Shown one piece after another: positions 6,601 to 14,811 of a stretch of 21,196 nucleotides of DNA. Origin of the DNA: Bacteroidia bacterium. Lineage in GTDB: Bacteria > Bacteroidota > Bacteroidia > Bacteroidales > Azobacteroidaceae. The stretch is taken from NCBI GenBank assembly GCA_025996895.1, contig BNTW01000049.1, forward strand, positions 1-21,196. Reading direction: 5' to 3'. A model generated the notes under the pieces. That model was not told the DNA's origin. It worked only from the letters and a program-made list of their open reading frames with translations, and did no database searches. Position 1 is the stretch's first letter. Every line of letters starts with the position of its first letter. A program made the translations under genes and the position numbers.

Positions 6601-9600
6601 ATGAAGACTCTTTTTTTTACAGCCTTATTTATATGTTCCGGTTTGGGATTGCAGGCACAATACACAGGTACTCCCTATCCCGGCGGCATACCCCATTCGC
6701 TTCCGGGCATTGTTGAGGCGGAACATTTTGATGCCGGCGGAGAAGATATTTCGTGGCACGATGCAAATTCCGGTCAGGAAGCCAATGCCGGAAACTATCG
6801 TCCGGATACTGACGTGGAGTTTGAATTCCGCGACAACGATAATTATAATATCGGCTGGTCGGGCGGCGGAGAATGGTTGAAATATACCGTTTCGATAGAA
6901 ACCGGTGGTTATTACAGAGCCTCGTTTAATTTGGCTTCGGACGGTGACCGCATTTTTTATGCGACCATTGATGAGGTGGAAATCTGCCGTTTTAATACCA
7001 ATACACACAACTGGGGCACTTTTCAGGATTATGTTGCTGAAAATTTGATTTTGCTTCCGCGCGGTGTGCATGTTATCACGATATATCCTGAGGGAAACAA
7101 TATAGATCGTTTTCAGTTTGATTATATCGATGGAAGTGTTACAGAAAATCCGGAGCCGATGTTGCGGCTGACCGAATTGATGTCGAACAATGTTTCGGCC
7201 GTCATGGACGAAGCCTATAATTACAGTATGTGGGTGGAAGTGCATAATACAGGAACAGAATTGGAATACGCCAGCAATTATTATTTTACCGACAATTTGG
7301 CTCAACCGCGTAAATGGACGCCGGCGGGACAGTGGATTGCCGGCGGAGCTTATGCTCTCTTTTGGTTTGAACGCGCTGATTACACAGGCCATGCTCCTTT
7401 CAAACTTTCTCCCGAAGGCGGAAATCTGTATTTATTGGATAAAAATGAAAATATCCTTGACCAAGTCACCTATCCTCGTCAATATCGCAATGTGTCGTAT
7501 GGGAAAACCGGCGACAACGGAGAATGGGTATATTTTACAGGGCATAGTGCCGGTGCTTCCAACTCCGGCAAACAGCCGGTTTCAGCATTTGTCTGCACCA
7601 AACCAAATTTTTTACTTCCGGGCGGTTTTTATACTTCTGCCGTACAAATACAATTTGAAACGCCTTTTGAAGGCGAAACCATTCATTACACGACAGACGC
7701 TTCAGAGCCGACAATCACTTCACCCGCATACAGTCCCGGAACAGCCATACAACTTTCAAAAACTACTTGTGTCCGTGCTGTTGCCTTTGCCGACAATCAT
7801 ATTCCGAGTGAGATTGTAACCGCTACTTACTTCATCAATGAACGGAAATTTAATTTGCCGGTCGTTTCGATTGTTACACAACAGGAAAATTTGACCGATA
7901 ATACGATAGGTATTTATGTAGGAGGAACGAACGGGATTTCCGGCAACTGTGCCGATGCTCGCAACTGGAATCGCGACTGGGACCGGCCGGCCAACATGGA
8001 ACTGATTGACACAACCGGCATGGTCAGGATAAATCAGGAGCTGGATATTGCTGTTGCGGGTGGTTGTTCGCGCAACAATCCGCAGAAATCGCTGAAACTT
8101 TCGCCTCGTAAAAAATTCGGAGATAATCGTCTGCGCTATGATTTTTTCGCGTCTAAACCGGGGAAAAAATACAAGGATATTCAAATTCGCAATTCAGGCA
8201 ACGATTTTGGGAGTACCATGATGCGCGATGCTTTGATGCAGTCGCTGATTATCGGCCGAATGGATATTGACTACCTGGCCTACGAGCCGGCAGTCTGCTT
8301 TATGAATGGAGAATATTACGGTATTCAAAATCTGCGCGAACGGAGCAGTAAGGACTATTTATATACCAATTATGGCTTGGACGAAGACGAATTTATTTTG
8401 ATTGACAATCAGACTGCGGCTTCCAACCAAGAGTATAACGATTTGTTTAATTATGTGCGTAACAATAATTTAGCCTCTTCGTCGGTCTATCAAACGGTAT
8501 CGGACCAGTTAGACGTTGAGGAATACATGAATTACATGATTGCGCAAATTTTTTACAGCAATATCGACTGGCCGCACAACAATTACAAAATCTGGAAAAA
8601 GTTTGATGGCGGCCGGTGGCGATTGATTTTATTCGATACCGATTTTGGGTTTTCGCACAGTCCGAATCCTAATTACGACCACAATACGGTGCGCTATGTT
8701 TTTCAAGAATCCGACGAACGGATTACGCTTCCGTTGCGGCGGTTAGTGAACAATGCGGCATTTAAGAAACAGTTTATCAATCACTTTTGCGTGCAGGTTT
8801 CTTCCACGTTTGCTACCAACCGCGTGAATACCCTCATCGATTCGTTGAGTGCCAAAATCCGTAGTGAAATGGTTTATCACAAACAAAAATGGGGAGGTGG
8901 TAATTTCGACGCCGAATTGAATGTTATGAAGACCTTTGCTAAATATCGTCCCGACCGGGTGATGCAATATTTGGGACAGCAGTTTTTCCAATCAGCTCCG
9001 GTGCGTAACGTAGCGATAACGTCCAATATTGATTCTGTTTCATTTACGTTCAACGGTGAACCGGTGCCCGACAATCCCGTTACACTGAAATATTTTAAAA
9101 ATAATCAGATTGAAATTCAATCTTTTACAGATTCGGAAACATATTGTTTTCAACATTGGGAAATATCGGAAGCCCCACATGAAACCGTTTTGATTGCACA
9201 GAAAACGCAATGGAAATACTTCGATTCCAATCGTTTGCCGGCTTCCGACTGGAATAAAAAGGAATATAATGATGAGTCGTGGAAAAACGGCAATGCACCG
9301 CTGGGTTATGGGTCCTTTGAAAAAAACACCACGATTAGTTACGGCACCGATGCGAATAATAAATATTCTACCGCTTATTTTCGCAAAACATTCTCTATTG
9401 ATGACATAGAAAAAATGGAAAATTTTATTGCTGCTGTTTGGGCTGACGACGGTGCGGTTGTCTATCTGAACGGACAGGAAGTTTTTCGTTTCAACATGCC
9501 TGCCGGAAACGTTTCGTATTCAACTTTTTCTAAAGAATGTAACGACGGTGTTAATTCGGAATTTGCGATTCCGAAAACGCTGTTTCAACCGGGAGAAAAT

Positions 9601-10017
9601 GTGCTCGCAGTCGAAGTGCATCAATGTACTTCATACAGTTCCGATTTGATTTTTGATTTCAATTTGACTTGTACCGAACGGCTTTCCGGCAGCGATGTTT
9701 CAATCGTTGAAACACCGCTCTATTCTGCCCGCCTGTCGGATAATATCTCCCTGAAAGCGGTGTATGCACCCTGTGGTTTAGGACAAAAACAGGTGGAAAC
9801 GGGATCGTTGATACGAGTTTATCCTGCTGTAACAGAAGAGATTGTAAGTATCGAAAATGCAGCAGGTCTTCGATTGCAAATCAACAGTATTACCGGCCTG
9901 ACTGTTTATAAATCCATTGTTCCGGCCGACCATTTAGACCTCAATATCGGCTTTTTGCCTTGTGGAATATATATTGTTAAGATTGATAAACAAGCATTTA
10001 AGGTTATAAAACAATGA
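6601..10017 (+). CDS. Secreted CBM6 / lamin-tail / CotH-kinase protein with T9SS sorting domain
   Basis: A 1138-residue exported protein. The signal peptide is residues 1-19, with cleavage likely after LQA. Domains by eye: CBM6-like carbohydrate-binding module (about 21-175, with IVEAEHFD and the WLKYTV strand); lamin-tail-like domain (about 186-315); chitobiase C-terminal-like domain (about 335-410, IHYTTDASEPT); CotH kinase domain (about 415-775). The last holds NIDWPHNNYKIWK and LFDTDFGF, which fit its catalytic Asp/Asn and metal-binding DxD motifs. Then comes a galactose-binding-like beta domain (about 870-1040) and a type A T9SS sorting domain (about 1070-1138, LDLNIGFLPCGIYIVKI). CotH phosphorylates spore-coat proteins in Bacillus; the substrate here is unknown. 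The protein is predicted to be outside the cell or surface attached. plsC follows 11 bases later. Confidence 0.88.
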   Translation: MKTLFFTALFICSGLGLQAQYTGTPYPGGIPHSLPGIVEAEHFDAGGEDISWHDANSGQEANAGNYRPDTDVEFEFRDNDNYNIGWSGGGEWLKYTVSIETGGYYRASFNLASDGDRIFYATIDEVEICRFNTNTHNWGTFQDYVAENLILLPRGVHVITIYPEGNNIDRFQFDYIDGSVTENPEPMLRLTELMSNNVSAVMDEAYNYSMWVEVHNTGTELEYASNYYFTDNLAQPRKWTPAGQWIAGGAYALFWFERADYTGHAPFKLSPEGGNLYLLDKNENILDQVTYPRQYRNVSYGKTGDNGEWVYFTGHSAGASNSGKQPVSAFVCTKPNFLLPGGFYTSAVQIQFETPFEGETIHYTTDASEPTITSPAYSPGTAIQLSKTTCVRAVAFADNHIPSEIVTATYFINERKFNLPVVSIVTQQENLTDNTIGIYVGGTNGISGNCADARNWNRDWDRPANMELIDTTGMVRINQELDIAVAGGCSRNNPQKSLKLSPRKKFGDNRLRYDFFASKPGKKYKDIQIRNSGNDFGSTMMRDALMQSLIIGRMDIDYLAYEPAVCFMNGEYYGIQNLRERSSKDYLYTNYGLDEDEFILIDNQTAASNQEYNDLFNYVRNNNLASSSVYQTVSDQLDVEEYMNYMIAQIFYSNIDWPHNNYKIWKKFDGGRWRLILFDTDFGFSHSPNPNYDHNTVRYVFQESDERITLPLRRLVNNAAFKKQFINHFCVQVSSTFATNRVNTLIDSLSAKIRSEMVYHKQKWGGGNFDAELNVMKTFAKYRPDRVMQYLGQQFFQSAPVRNVAITSNIDSVSFTFNGEPVPDNPVTLKYFKNNQIEIQSFTDSETYCFQHWEISEAPHETVLIAQKTQWKYFDSNRLPASDWNKKEYNDESWKNGNAPLGYGSFEKNTTISYGTDANNKYSTAYFRKTFSIDDIEKMENFIAAVWADDGAVVYLNGQEVFRFNMPAGNVSYSTFSKECNDGVNSEFAIPKTLFQPGENVLAVEVHQCTSYSSDLIFDFNLTCTERLSGSDVSIVETPLYSARLSDNISLKAVYAPCGLGQKQVETGSLIRVYPAVTEEIVSIENAAGLRLQINSITGLTVYKSIVPADHLDLNIGFLPCGIYIVKIDKQAFKVIKQ

Positions 10018-10028
10018 TAGGGTAAAGT

Positions 10029-10781
10029 ATGAAACGGGTTTTGCTTTTTATTTATCAACTTTTTATCTGGTTGCCGATTTCTCTTCCGGTAACGATTTTG
10101 ACCGCACTTGTTACCACTGCCGGTTGTTTTTTCGGTGGAGAACGAATTTTTAGCTATTATCCCGGCCGGTGGTGGTCGAAAATCATGTGTGCGATTACGC
10201 TTTGTCCGGTGAAAGTAAGCGGAAAGGAAAATTTGAACAAAAATCAGTCCTGTGTTTTTGTGGCCAATCATCAGGGTGCGTACGATATTTTCCTGATTTA
10301 CGGCTATTTAGACGTTCCGATTAAATGGATTATGAAGCAGAGTTTGCGGAGAATTCCTTTTGTCGGAAAAGCCTGCGAAATGGCCGGTTTTATTTTCGTT
10401 GATAATTCTTCGCCTCAAGCGGCGGCAAAAACCATTCATGAAGCCGAACAACGTCTGAAAAACGGTGCGTCTGTCGTCCTTTTCCCCGAAGGCTCGCGAA
10501 GCCAGACCGGTGAATTGGGCAAATTCAAAAAAGGCGCGTACCAAATAGCGTTGGATTTGAAATTGCCGATTGTTCCGGTAACAATCAACGGGTCGTATCA
10601 TGTTTTGCCTAAACATTCATGGCTCATTCACCCGCACCGGTTGCAAATGACTATCCATGAGCCGATTGCTACAGACAATATACCGGCAAACAACCTGCGT
10701 GAGGCGGCTACGGCTATTCATACCCTGCTGGAACAATCGCGGACAGCGATCGAAACTTCGCTTATAAAGGATTGGCACTGA
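10029..10781 (+). CDS. plsC: 1-acyl-sn-glycerol-3-phosphate acyltransferase (PlsC family)
   Basis: Membrane-associated acyltransferase making phosphatidic acid from lysophosphatidic acid. The 250 residues are typical for the family. A hydrophobic N-terminal segment (about 4-40) anchors the protein. The catalytic HX4D motif is in VANHQGAYDIF (about 77-87), and the FPEGSRS motif that binds the glycerol phosphate follows, then GAYQIALDLKLPIVPVTING. The gene starts 11 bases after the CotH gene and probably shares its transcript. Its 3' end overlaps the converging metallopeptidase gene by 20 bases. Several PlsC-like paralogues usually occur in Bacteroidetes, and some acylate other lysolipids, so the exact acceptor is not certain. 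Confidence 0.9.
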   Translation: MKRVLLFIYQLFIWLPISLPVTILTALVTTAGCFFGGERIFSYYPGRWWSKIMCAITLCPVKVSGKENLNKNQSCVFVANHQGAYDIFLIYGYLDVPIKWIMKQSLRRIPFVGKACEMAGFIFVDNSSPQAAAKTIHEAEQRLKNGASVVLFPEGSRSQTGELGKFKKGAYQIALDLKLPIVPVTINGSYHVLPKHSWLIHPHRLQMTIHEPIATDNIPANNLREAATAIHTLLEQSRTAIETSLIKDWH

Positions 10782-11673
10782 ACGTGTCGCCGTAAGAAAT
10801 ATCTCCTGTTTTGTAGCCTTTATTAAACCACGTGTAACGCTGCTTCGACGTGCCATGTGTGAACGAATCGGGTTGAATATAGCCCTGCGTTTCCTTCTGC
10901 AACGTGTCGTCACCGATTTGTGAAGCGGCATTTAAGGCGGCTTCAATATCTCCCGGATCTAATATATGAAATTGACTGTCCGTGTGATTTGCCCATACGC
11001 CCGCATAAAAATCCGCCTGCAATTCCAAACGCACCGACAATTCATTGGCTACTGTTTTCGACGAGCGTGCCATTTGCGCATTGACCTGGTCTAACGTCCC
11101 CAACAGCTTCTGAACGTGGTGTCCGACTTCGTGCGCAATCACATACGCATAAGCAAAATCTCCTCCTGCGTGAAACTGTGTCGCCATCTGATTGAAGAAG
11201 GACAAATCCAAGTAAATTTTTTCGTCGGCCGAACAATAAAACGGCCCTACGGCTGCGTCAGCTACACCACAGCCGGATTGTGTTCCCTGCGTATAAAATA
11301 CTAACGTCGGCTTCCGATACGTTTTTCCCATTTGGTTGAAAATATCCGTCCAAACATCTTCGGTCAATTTCAATACTACTTCAGAAAACCGCATCATCGA
11401 ATCTTCTTCCGCTGAAGATTGATATTCGCCCGTCTGCGTTTGCTGTGTCGGGAGTTCGCTCGATAACTGAAGCAAAGTCAGAGGATTAACCCCCATCAGC
11501 CACAACACTAAAATCACGATAATCGTCCCGATACCGCCTCCGCAACCGCAACCTTTTCCGCCCAGCAAACCGCCGAGATTTCCACCAAAATTTCCGCTGA
11601 AACCACCGGAACTACCGCCTTGTCCGCGCCGGTCTTCCACATTTTCACTTCCTTGTCTTCCTTGCCATTGCAT
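10762..11673 (-). CDS. ypfJ: Membrane-anchored neutral zinc metallopeptidase (YpfJ family)
   Basis: The 303-residue protein has the family layout. There is a cytoplasmic N-terminus starting MQWQGRQGSENVEDRRG, a Gly-rich low-complexity stretch (19-48), one transmembrane helix (about 49-68), and an extracytoplasmic peptidase domain. The zinc motif HEVGH is at 181-185, and LELQADFYAG (216-225) supplies the third ligand and following Asp. Conserved cysteines (C135, C147) flank a YC motif, and the domain ends with RYTWFNKGYKTGD. The natural substrate of this widespread family is not established. The gene converges on plsC with a 20-base overlap of coding ends, leaving no room for a terminator between them. 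Confidence 0.9.
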   Translation of the reverse strand: MQWQGRQGSENVEDRRGQGGSSGGFSGNFGGNLGGLLGGKGCGCGGGIGTIIVILVLWLMGVNPLTLLQLSSELPTQQTQTGEYQSSAEEDSMMRFSEVVLKLTEDVWTDIFNQMGKTYRKPTLVFYTQGTQSGCGVADAAVGPFYCSADEKIYLDLSFFNQMATQFHAGGDFAYAYVIAHEVGHHVQKLLGTLDQVNAQMARSSKTVANELSVRLELQADFYAGVWANHTDSQFHILDPGDIEAALNAASQIGDDTLQKETQGYIQPDSFTHGTSKQRYTWFNKGYKTGDISYGDTFSANPL

Positions 11674-11699
11674 AATTTTTAGCTTTTTGAATTGAAAGT

Positions 11700-11707
11700 C
11701 AAAAATA
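11700..11707 (-). promoter_or_regulatory. ypfJ -7 promoter box
   Basis: Minus-strand TATTTTTG fits TAnnTTTG and lies 27 bases before the ypfJ ATG. It is back to back with a similar plus-strand box at 11713-11720. Confidence 0.4.
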
Positions 11708-11712
11708 ATACT

Positions 11713-11720
11713 TATTTTTG
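11713..11720 (+). promoter_or_regulatory. -7 promoter box of the decayed DUF3857-type locus
   Basis: Plus-strand TATTTTTG lies 29 bases before the ATG at 11749. ATTG at 11691-11694 is a possible -33 element (18-base spacer). The promoter seems to have survived although the gene behind it is broken. Confidence 0.4.
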
Positions 11721-11748
11721 TTTTTTAATCTAATTTAAACACGCTTTT

Positions 11749-13184
11749 ATGAGAAAAGTTTTGATATTCTTCGGGATTTTGTTTTTTGTTCAGCCGGTTC
11801 GGTAAAGAGTTGAATAACAAAGGAATATTAAAAGAAGAAACTGCCATAATCAAAGCGGTGGGAGATGACGACGAAAATAAATTGCGGGCGGTGCTCGATT
11901 TGGTGCGCGAAAAAATCAAATGGAACGACCAGGAAAGAATATTTATCAACGGTGTTTCAAAGGCATTGAAAGAAGGCGTCGGAAACAGTGCACAAATCAA
12001 CTCTGTGCTTTTGAATACCTTGAAAAATGCGGGATACAACGCCAATCCGGTGGCGATGAGCCTTCGTTCACACAGACGGCTTCCTTTGACTTATCCGAGT
12101 ATCGACAATTTCAATTATTTTGTGGTACAGGTAGTTACGCCGGAAAAAACGTATTATTTGGACGTCACTCGCTCTTACACCGACCTCAATCTGCTTCCGG
12201 TGGATTGTTTGGTCGATCGAGCGTTATGTATTCAGACGAACGGATACAATTGGATTGATTTGTCGGCCGTTTGCACCGGCTCGGAACGTATCAGCCTGCT
12301 GCTTTCCTTTAACGAAGACGGCTATTGGCCGGCAAAAAAATGGCTTCTTATGGGGGCGAATCGGCCTTTTCTTTCCGCAAAGATTATGTTCAGACAAAAG
12401 ATGAAGCAACGTATATAGAAGATTTGGAAACGAAAAACGACATCAGTATTTCCAATTATAAAACGGATGAAAAACGCAATCCGGCACTCAGTTGCACCGA
12501 AACATACGATTTCGCTTCCAACGGCAATACTTTGGGCGACGAGGAGTTGATTGTGATTAATCCGTTGCTGTTTGAAGGATTGAAAAACAATGTTTTCAAA
12601 TCGGAAGAACGGAAATTGCCGGTCGAGTTTTATTATCCGCGTGACGAACGGATTAATGTCAGTTTTACTATTCCCGAAGGTTATGCCATAGAGGAAGTGC
12701 CTGTTTCCGAAAAATATTTGTACGGCGACAGCAACTTACTGGAATACAGCTATATCGTGCAAAAAAGCGAAACAACGGTGCAAATCGCCTACCGGCTGAC
12801 GATTAAAACCTGTATTGTTCCGGCGACCGAATACGAATTACTGCGCGATTTTTGGGCGAAAATATGTGCAAAAAATAATCAAGTCATTGTTCTACCCGGA
12901 AATACGATATTGTCCTGAAATCAACTATCCATCAAAAAGATACGGTTTCTATCCAAATTCCGGAAGGCTACGAAATCGAAACCCGTCCCAAACCGACGGA
13001 AATCGAATCGGAATACGGTTATTTCAAATCGGAATTTTCCGAACAAGCCGGCGAAATCACTTACAGGCAAGCGCTTGAAATCAAGCCGGGACGCTATCCC
13101 GCTTCCGCATTCGACGATATGAAGAAGTTTTACAACCGGATAGAGGCGTTGCAAAATACAAAAATCGGGCTGAAAGCGAAGTAG
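11749..13184 (+). pseudogene. Decayed DUF3857/transglutaminase-like secreted protein(s), two paralogue remnants
   Basis: Three reading frames together cover one degraded locus. A signal peptide (MRKVLIFFGILFFVQ, from 11749) soon meets a stop. From about 11790 in another frame comes the helical and transglutaminase-like core (KIKWND; GNSAQIN, where the family often has Ser instead of the catalytic Cys; FNYFVVQV; YYLDVTRS) up to about 12335. At the A7 run 12334-12340 the frame shifts again and continues through AFSFRKDY, INPLLF and IPEGYAIEE to NNQVIVL at about 12893. In the third frame (from about 12897) a second C-terminal piece follows, RKYDIVLKS...IPEGYEIE...LKPGRYPA-like, ending at TAG 13184. 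It repeats the same domain end and so comes from a paralogue. The roughly 200-residue DUF3857 domain expected after the signal peptide is missing. Confidence 0.75.
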
Positions 13185-13202
13185 AGTAAGATACAATAAT
13201 TA

Positions 13203-13216
13203 CACCTAATCGGGTA
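13203..13216. promoter_or_regulatory. HipB operator 1 (distal)
   Basis: CACCTAATCGGGTA, one base off the TACC-N6-GGTA palindrome of the two other sites. Its centre is 41 bp upstream of operator 2. Confidence 0.65.
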
Positions 13217-13243
13217 TAATTTATATAGAAAGTGATTAATTTG

Positions 13244-13257
13244 TACCTAATCGGGTA
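13244..13257. promoter_or_regulatory. HipB operator 2
   Basis: TACCTAATCGGGTA, a TACC-N6-GGTA palindrome over the expected -33 region of the hipB promoter. It shares the ACCTAATCGGGTA core with operator 1. Confidence 0.75.
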
Positions 13258-13276
13258 TATTTTCAAATTATTATAC

Positions 13277-13284
13277 TATCTTTG
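13277..13284 (+). promoter_or_regulatory. hipB promoter -7 box
   Basis: TATCTTTG matches TAnnTTTG. It lies between operators 2 and 3, so bound HipB would block both promoter elements. The predicted start near 13290 gives a leader of only about 12 bases. Confidence 0.6.
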
Positions 13285-13298
13285 TACCCAAACAGGTA
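13285..13298. promoter_or_regulatory. HipB operator 3 (proximal)
   Basis: TACCCAAACAGGTA, a TACC-N6-GGTA palindrome immediately after the -7 box and covering the expected start of transcription. Its centre is 41 bp from operator 2. Confidence 0.75.
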
Positions 13299-13302
13299 TA
13301 AT

Positions 13303-13524
13303 ATGGAACAATTATCGTTATCAAAGTATGTGAAGCAGGTGCGAAAACAGTATGGTTTGACGCAGGTTGATTTGTCTGAAAAGGCGGGAGTCGGGCTTCG
13401 TTTTGTCAGAGAATTGGAACAAGGCAAACCCAACCTGCGAATGGATAAAGTGAATCAAGTACTTAGTTTGTTCGGAACAGAATTAGTGCCTGCGCCTGTA
13501 AATAAAACCACATTGAACGTATGA
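13303..13524 (+). CDS. hipB: HipB-like XRE-family antitoxin/repressor
   Basis: A 73-residue DNA-binding protein with an XRE-type helix-turn-helix: YVKQVRKQYGLTQVDLSEKAG, then VGLRFVRELEQGKPNLRMDKVNQVLSLFG. It is the first gene of a hipB-hipS-hipT operon and the presumed autorepressor at the three upstream palindromes. The ATG at 13303 is chosen because the protein then begins MEQLSLSKYV. An upstream in-frame TTG (13282) lies inside the -7 box and operator 3 and would not be in the transcript. The stop overlaps the next start (ATGA). In HipBST systems the HipB-like protein boosts neutralisation but HipS is the main antitoxin. Confidence 0.9.
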   Translation: MEQLSLSKYVKQVRKQYGLTQVDLSEKAGVGLRFVRELEQGKPNLRMDKVNQVLSLFGTELVPAPVNKTTLNV

Positions 13525-13850
13525 GACAAGCAAAAGTATATTTTCAAAATCAATTGGCAGGAATATTGACTGAAGATGAAAGCGGTTTTACATTTCTGTA
13601 TGATTCCGGTTATTTGCAAAATGAGGATTCGGAAGCCATCAGTCTGACGTTGCCTTTGCAAAAAGAGCCTTTCCGAGATACCGTTTTATTTCCATTCTTT
13701 GACGGATTGATTCCGGAAGGTTGGTTATTGAATATCGCCGAGAAAAATTGGAAAATCAATGGTCGCGACCGGATGTCTTTGCTTTTGGCTTGTTGCAAAG
13801 ATTGCATCGGCACAATCAGTATCGTACCGAATAATGTAGAGGAGGAATAA
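13521..13850 (+). CDS. hipS: HipS-like antitoxin (stand-alone HipA N-terminal subdomain)
   Basis: The 109-residue protein equals only the N-terminal subdomain of HipA (couple_hipA family): VYFQNQLAGILTEDESGFTFLYDSGYL, then AISLTLPL and the conserved FPFFDGLIPEGWLLNIAEK stretch. In classical HipA this is fused to the kinase; here it is a separate gene, as in tripartite HipBST where the small protein is the antitoxin that binds the kinase. It overlaps hipB by 4 bases (ATGA), and hipT starts 2 bases after its stop, so translational coupling is likely. A damaged partial copy of its 3' half lies at about 14812-14886. Confidence 0.85.
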   Translation: MRQAKVYFQNQLAGILTEDESGFTFLYDSGYLQNEDSEAISLTLPLQKEPFRDTVLFPFFDGLIPEGWLLNIAEKNWKINGRDRMSLLLACCKDCIGTISIVPNNVEEE

Positions 13851-13852
13851 AT

Positions 13853-14791
13853 ATGGGAAAATGTTTGTATTGCTACAAAGAATTAGAAGCAGGGCAAGTG
13901 GATTTTCATCCACAATGTTCTAAGGCGATTTTTGGAACGACAACGCCTCCTCTTCTTCCTTATACCCGTAAAAATCTGACGGAATTGGCAGAGCAAGTGA
14001 TAAGAACGCAAACGACTATCACGGGCGTTCAACCGAAATTATCCTTGGATTTTGCGGAAGAAGAGACTCCCAAACGCTTTACCATTGTTGGCTTATGGGG
14101 TAGATATATCCTAAAACCGCAAACGGAAATCTATCCAAGTCTTCCCGAGTTGGAAGATGTAACCATGCATTTGGCAAGCATAGCGAAGATACAAACGGTG
14201 CCTCATTCCCTCATTCGATTTGAAGACGGCGAACTTTGTTACATTACAAGAAGGATTGACAGAGGCGATAAGGGCGAGAAATACCCGATGGAAGATATGT
14301 GCCAATTGTCGGAACGGCTCACTGAATACAAGTATAAAGGTTCGTATGAACAGATTGCGAAGTTGATTCTGAAATATTCGCATACGCCTAAATTAGATGT
14401 GATTAACTTTTGGGAACAAGTGCTGTTTTGTTGGATAACAGGTAATGCGGATATGCACCTCAAGAATTTCTCTTTATACAGCATTCGCAAAAACATCTAC
14501 AACTTAACTCCGGCTTACGATATGCTTTCAACCGCCTTGATAATGCCCGAAGATAAGGAAGAGTTGGCATTAACCCTCAACGGCAAAAAACGAAAAATCA
14601 CGCGGGAGGATTTTATCAAAGCATTTCAATCATCTAATTTGGAGGATAAGATTATTGCCAATATTTTTGGAAAATTTGAGAAAGCGGTGCCGTTTTGGAT
14701 GGACTGTATTCATGATTGTTTTTTGGATGAGGGGATGAAAGAGCGGTATGTGGGGTTGATAAATGGGCGGATGGATACACTACGCAATTAA
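13853..14791 (+). CDS. hipT: HipT-like serine/threonine kinase toxin
   Basis: The 312-residue kinase is the C-terminal part of HipA as a separate protein. It starts with a CxxC...HxxxC element (C4, C7, H19, C22) that may bind zinc, then the Gly-rich/autophosphorylation loop TTITGVQPKLS (54-64), ATP-binding lysine in RYILKPQT (K88), catalytic loop GNADMHLKNFSL (197-208; D200, N205) and metal-binding PAYDML (D223). All key kinase residues are present, so it should be active. HipA phosphorylates GltX and HipT phosphorylates TrpS in E. coli; the target here is unknown. HipS, encoded just upstream, should neutralise it. The operon ends near 14791 and a hairpin terminator lies at 14945. Confidence 0.88.
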   Translation: MGKCLYCYKELEAGQVDFHPQCSKAIFGTTTPPLLPYTRKNLTELAEQVIRTQTTITGVQPKLSLDFAEEETPKRFTIVGLWGRYILKPQTEIYPSLPELEDVTMHLASIAKIQTVPHSLIRFEDGELCYITRRIDRGDKGEKYPMEDMCQLSERLTEYKYKGSYEQIAKLILKYSHTPKLDVINFWEQVLFCWITGNADMHLKNFSLYSIRKNIYNLTPAYDMLSTALIMPEDKEELALTLNGKKRKITREDFIKAFQSSNLEDKIIANIFGKFEKAVPFWMDCIHDCFLDEGMKERYVGLINGRMDTLRN

Positions 14792-14811
14792 TAAATAATA
14801 AAAATTAAGAA

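Noticed and set aside
7190..7819. 209-codon overlapping plus-strand ORF in the CotH gene
   Set aside because: Out-of-frame shadow of the continuous 1138-residue frame, with no domain pattern of its own.
13203..13298. CRISPR-like array from three regularly spaced repeats
   Set aside because: The repeats are 14-base palindromes with promoter sequence between them, next to hipB; they are operators, not repeats with spacers.
13282..13302. TTG start of hipB
   Set aside because: It falls inside the -7 box and operator 3; ATG 13303 is the natural start.
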